DNA of 64,000 nt from Chryseobacterium panacisoli. GTDB taxonomy: Bacteria > Bacteroidota > Bacteroidia > Flavobacteriales > Weeksellaceae. The number at the start of each line of letters is the position of its first letter. The first letter of the stretch is position 1. The stretch is taken from the NCBI RefSeq assembly GCF_008274625.1, contig NZ_VTRU01000001.1:1488001-1552000 (forward strand), read 5' to 3'. Under the pieces are notes generated by a model. It saw nothing but the letters and a program-made list of their open reading frames with translations, made no database searches and had not been told where the DNA came from. This document shows, piece after piece, positions 61,310 to 64,000 of this stretch. The translations under genes were made by a program, and so were the position numbers.

Positions 61310-61340
61310 CAAAGATAGTTTTTTATATGTATTTGCCAAA
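61310..61340 (-). promoter_or_regulatory. Promoter of the B12 riboswitch operon
   Basis: On the minus strand TTTG (61337-61340), exactly 19 nt, then TATCTTTG (61310-61317). This is a full match to the Bacteroidetes -33/-7 pattern. Transcription would start near 61303, right at the riboswitch 5' end. Confidence 0.85.
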
Positions 61341-61380
61341 AAACCGGTTTATACATCAAAAATCCCAGGCTTTTGAAAAT

Positions 61381-61413
61381 AAAAAAACAGCCGCTTTCAA
61401 AATTGAAAACGGC
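61381..61413 (-). terminator. Terminator after the HAF-repeat gene
   Basis: GCCGCTTTCAA and TTGAAAACGGC pair with one mismatch; on the minus strand a T run follows. It lies 30 nt past the stop. Confidence 0.8.
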
Positions 61414-61444
61414 CATCATCCCACTACTTTACTATTTATATATG

Positions 61445-62755
61445 TTATTTTTTAATGAATTTATAAGCTTGCTTTTCTCCTTTCACAGAGTATTGCAGAA
61501 TATAATCTCCTTTCGATAAAGATGAAACATCAATCTGACCGTCTACAACACCGAATGATTTTACCTTTTGGCCAACCATATTATAGATTTCTGCCTTTTC
61601 TATTTTTCCTGTTCCTTTAAAATTGAGCACATCAGTTACAGGATTAGGATAAATGCCAACACTGTTGTTCTCTTTCACGGTATCACTTACTGATAAAAAT
61701 TCAGAAGTATCCAGATAAAAAGCAACTATTTGACCTGAAGCATTTGTCCCTGATCCGGCAATTTTCTTTCCGTCTTGTGAAATCGCCAGAGGAAGCCCCA
61801 TCGTTACTCCATTGGTTGCAATTCCTAAGGACACTGCATAATCATTCAGGTTAATTCTTCCTCCAGATGCAGTCCAGATAAAGCCTTCTCCCGACATTGG
61901 AGGCGCTCCAAATGCTCTGTAATATCCTATAACTTTTGTTCCGTCAGCCGAAATTCCTGTAGCTCCTCCTTTAAAATTGAACGAAGCATTAGGATGCGTT
62001 ATATAGGTCAGCCCGCTTGTAGCATTCCAGACATAAGGATTAGGAGTTGCAGATCCTATAATGGTATTTCCATCTGCAGAAATTCCGCCTGCTTCTCCTA
62101 CATTATTCCCGTTATTATCTGTAATAAAACTTTCTACTCCATCCTGCCATTTTGCACCGCTTCTTGTTCCGGTTGGCTCATCCTGCCACCCTACAATCAC
62201 TGTTCCTGAAGCATTGATTGCATTTGCTCTGGAGCTGCGTCCGGGAACTATACTTCCCAGATCAACCATTCCGTTTACTTCATCCCATTTCACAGCGTGT
62301 GCATTCGCAGCAGTAAGGAATCCTAACCCTACAATTGTATTTCCGTTAGGTGACATTCCCCATGTAGAACTTACACTGCCGTCCCAACCGGTAGGAACCA
62401 GCCCGCCCCTGTTTACCCATGTGGAAGCAGCAACATCATAAGTAGATATTTCATTAAATCCCGTTGCAGCATTTGTAACAGAAGATGATATTTTGGTTCC
62501 GTCGTTTGAAACAACTGTTCTGCCTGCTGCCGGATATCCGTTTGATATTGAACCTATCTGTACAAGTCCTCCTGCTGCATTCCATTTATATACTCCTCCT
62601 GCACTTGTATGCATACTTACCACTCCATTATCTGAAACTGCACCTACATTATAATTTCCCAAACCTATTACCGTAAGCTGTGCTTCTGTAAAACTAAATT
62701 TCAGAAAAAGACAAACCGTCAATATTTTCGTTGACATTCTGTAAAAATTTTTCAT
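61445..62755 (-). CDS. Secreted HAF-repeat protein with T9SS sorting domain
   Basis: 436 aa. A signal peptide (about 1-25, ending FTEAQ) is followed by repeated beta units with the pattern GxxxNxxGTVIVGW / ISADGNTIIGSA / AISQDGKKIAGSG, the HAF-type extracellular repeat, together a propeller or similar fold. A T9SS type A sorting domain closes the protein (GIYPNPVTDVLNF, SSLSKGDYILQYSV). The function is unknown; it is exported by the T9SS. Confidence 0.88.
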   Translation of the reverse strand: MKNFYRMSTKILTVCLFLKFSFTEAQLTVIGLGNYNVGAVSDNGVVSMHTSAGGVYKWNAAGGLVQIGSISNGYPAAGRTVVSNDGTKISSSVTNAATGFNEISTYDVAASTWVNRGGLVPTGWDGSVSSTWGMSPNGNTIVGLGFLTAANAHAVKWDEVNGMVDLGSIVPGRSSRANAINASGTVIVGWQDEPTGTRSGAKWQDGVESFITDNNGNNVGEAGGISADGNTIIGSATPNPYVWNATSGLTYITHPNASFNFKGGATGISADGTKVIGYYRAFGAPPMSGEGFIWTASGGRINLNDYAVSLGIATNGVTMGLPLAISQDGKKIAGSGTNASGQIVAFYLDTSEFLSVSDTVKENNSVGIYPNPVTDVLNFKGTGKIEKAEIYNMVGQKVKSFGVVDGQIDVSSLSKGDYILQYSVKGEKQAYKFIKK

Positions 62756-62909
62756 ATTTTATTATATTTAGCGTTCCGAATTAGTGAAAACAATATTAAT
62801 ACTATATTTACCCTATCCAAAGAAACAGGCTTTCATAATTCGTGAATTTTAAAAGAATTTATTTTACAAAAAATTAATAATCAGACAGATATAAAACATT
62901 ATTTTGAAT

Positions 62910-64000
62910 ATGGATTTTACCCGAATTATTCAAAAAAACACAAAAAACAAATTATCAAGACAAAAATTATTTCAAAATAGCAGAAAAATATCACTGTTTG
63001 TTTTCATTTGCTGTTCTTTTATTACCAGTGGACAGTCAGGTCCGGACTTTAATATTCTGGCAGATAAGGCATTTCTGAAATTGTATCAGAATTCTGACGA
63101 ATGCATCAGTTATACTCAGGGAATCCTCGTAAGCGATCAGAATACAGAGCATAAAATTGTACTGCAAAACATTATTTCACAAGCTTATGCCATGAAAGGC
63201 GATTACGTTCAATCTGTGAATATTTTTGCGCAGAAAGAAGAGGCCGATCCCAAAAATGAGCTCTCGTATTTTATGCAGATTTTCAGTGATTATAATCTTG
63301 CTGACCAGTATCAAAACCTTGGCCTGTACAATCAGTCAAAAAGAATTATTACCCATCTTTTATCTGATCAAAAGCTTCTTAAAAGTAATGATGCCGCATT
63401 ACGAATGACCACAGCAAAGCTGTACCAACTGCAGGCTCTGAACTCAGGAATCAATAAAGATTATCCTACAGCATTCAAAAACCTTGATAAAAGTAATCTG
63501 TACCTCAGCGATCATAATGAAGAAAACAGAATATTAAAAATAGAAAACAAAATTTTCCGTTCTTCCTATCTCCTGAAACAAAATAGACTTGTTGAATATA
63601 AAACGCTTATAGAAAGTATTATTTCTAATCTTGAACACCAGACAGATCAGCCCTTTCTTTTAGGCTTAGCATATGAGAATCTGTCCCAATATTATTTTCT
63701 GAAACAGGATTACAGAACATCTGTTGAGAAACTGGAAGCTGGACTTTCTTTAATTGAAAACCTGCCTTATAATAATTTAAAAATTAAAATTTACGAATCA
63801 CTATCCCGCAACTATTATGCGCTTCATGATGATGTAAAATATCATCAGTACAATAAACTCTATAATGATTTAAAAGCAAAAACAGATGTAAGCTCGAAAG
63901 AAGGAATACGATATATCATAAAATTTGTAGAAACCAACCAGAATAAAAATATTGAATTTCAAAAACTGATGTTTCTTCAATCCTTTTTACCTCTGGCTCT
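62910..64000 (+). CDS. TPR-like protein, probable membrane-bound AraC-type regulator (3' end missing)
   Basis: From ATG 62910 the frame is open to the window end (363 residues). A hydrophobic segment (about 29-42: ISLFVFICCSFITSG) may be a signal or anchor. The remainder is helical, TPR-like: LQNIISQAYAMKGDYVQSVN, LADQYQNLGLYNQSKRIITH and LGLAYENLSQYYFLKQDYRT. In flavobacteria this layout often leads into a membrane segment and an AraC-type HTH; that part is beyond the window, so the regulator call is inference. Confidence 0.7.
   Translation, partial: MDFTRIIQKNTKNKLSRQKLFQNSRKISLFVFICCSFITSGQSGPDFNILADKAFLKLYQNSDECISYTQGILVSDQNTEHKIVLQNIISQAYAMKGDYVQSVNIFAQKEEADPKNELSYFMQIFSDYNLADQYQNLGLYNQSKRIITHLLSDQKLLKSNDAALRMTTAKLYQLQALNSGINKDYPTAFKNLDKSNLYLSDHNEENRILKIENKIFRSSYLLKQNRLVEYKTLIESIISNLEHQTDQPFLLGLAYENLSQYYFLKQDYRTSVEKLEAGLSLIENLPYNNLKIKIYESLSRNYYALHDDVKYHQYNKLYNDLKAKTDVSSKEGIRYIIKFVETNQNKNIEFQKLMFLQSFLPLA

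Noticed and set aside
61115..61339. A 74-residue minus-strand frame upstream of the BtuB-like gene
   Set aside because: It falls within the cobalamin riboswitch, whose conserved RNA elements explain the sequence.

Overview
The window is chromosomal DNA from a flavobacterium of the Chryseobacterium/Weeksellaceae type. The evidence is an AT-rich genome with TAnnTTTG-type -7 promoter elements, gliding/T9SS genes (gldB, gldC), proteins with T9SS C-terminal sorting domains, several SusC/TonB-dependent receptors, a mevalonate-pathway HMG-CoA synthase and a Bacteroidetes-type (T6SSiii) Hcp/VgrG set. No rRNA, tRNA or CRISPR array was seen.

Layout. 1-2.6 kb: 5' part of a SusC-like receptor gene running off the left edge. 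3.2-13.3 kb (minus): HMG-CoA synthase, M1 aminopeptidase, thymidylate synthase, a GreA/B-like protein, a GH13 amylase lipoprotein, a pRiA4b-like acidic protein and a response regulator/histidine kinase pair. 13.6-17.9 kb (plus): a TonB receptor and a beta-helix lipoprotein, divergent from the two-component genes. 18.2-22.0 kb: two paralogous amidohydrolases flanking an AraC regulator. 22.4-25.8 kb: hemL, a LysM glucosaminidase and a PLP deaminase-like enzyme. 26.1-29.3 kb: small proteins, a DUF4136 lipoprotein and a secreted T9SS endonuclease I.

29.4-44.5 kb is one long minus-strand block: hcp, vgrG, a small protein, a DUF2931 lipoprotein, a DUF2235 putative lipase effector, a LysM protein, a DUF4280 PAAR-like protein, a 939-aa OmpA-domain protein, several lipoproteins, a GIDE-domain protein, LemA and more small lipoproteins. 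It looks like a T6SS spike/effector/immunity cassette without the sheath, baseplate or membrane-complex genes.

44.7-50.8 kb (mostly minus): DUF2752, an old yellow enzyme, cytidine deaminase (plus), then a barnase-like RNase and a barstar-like inhibitor. These two are separated by a GIY-YIG nuclease gene that sits inside a pair of 34-bp inverted repeats. nadE, two acetyltransferases and a leucine-rich-repeat protein follow. 50.9-58.0 kb (plus): gldB-gldC, a cystathionine synthase/lyase, GNAT, DinB, an IS200/RAYT-type Y1 transposase bracketed by duplicated REP-like modules, a Sua5/YrdC protein, an NTF2-like protein and the CCA-adding enzyme. 58.2-61.4 kb (minus): a cobalamin riboswitch controlling a BtuB-like receptor and a beta-propeller lipoprotein. 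61.4-64 kb: a HAF-repeat T9SS protein and the start of a TPR-rich protein that runs off the right edge.

The most notable signals are: (i) the nuclease-bearing inverted-repeat element lying between barnase and barstar; (ii) a REP/transposase system with at least three further dispersed copies in the window whose palindrome arms covary; (iii) the T6SS cassette with a large effector-like protein of unknown function; (iv) a very clear B12 promoter-riboswitch-transport unit.
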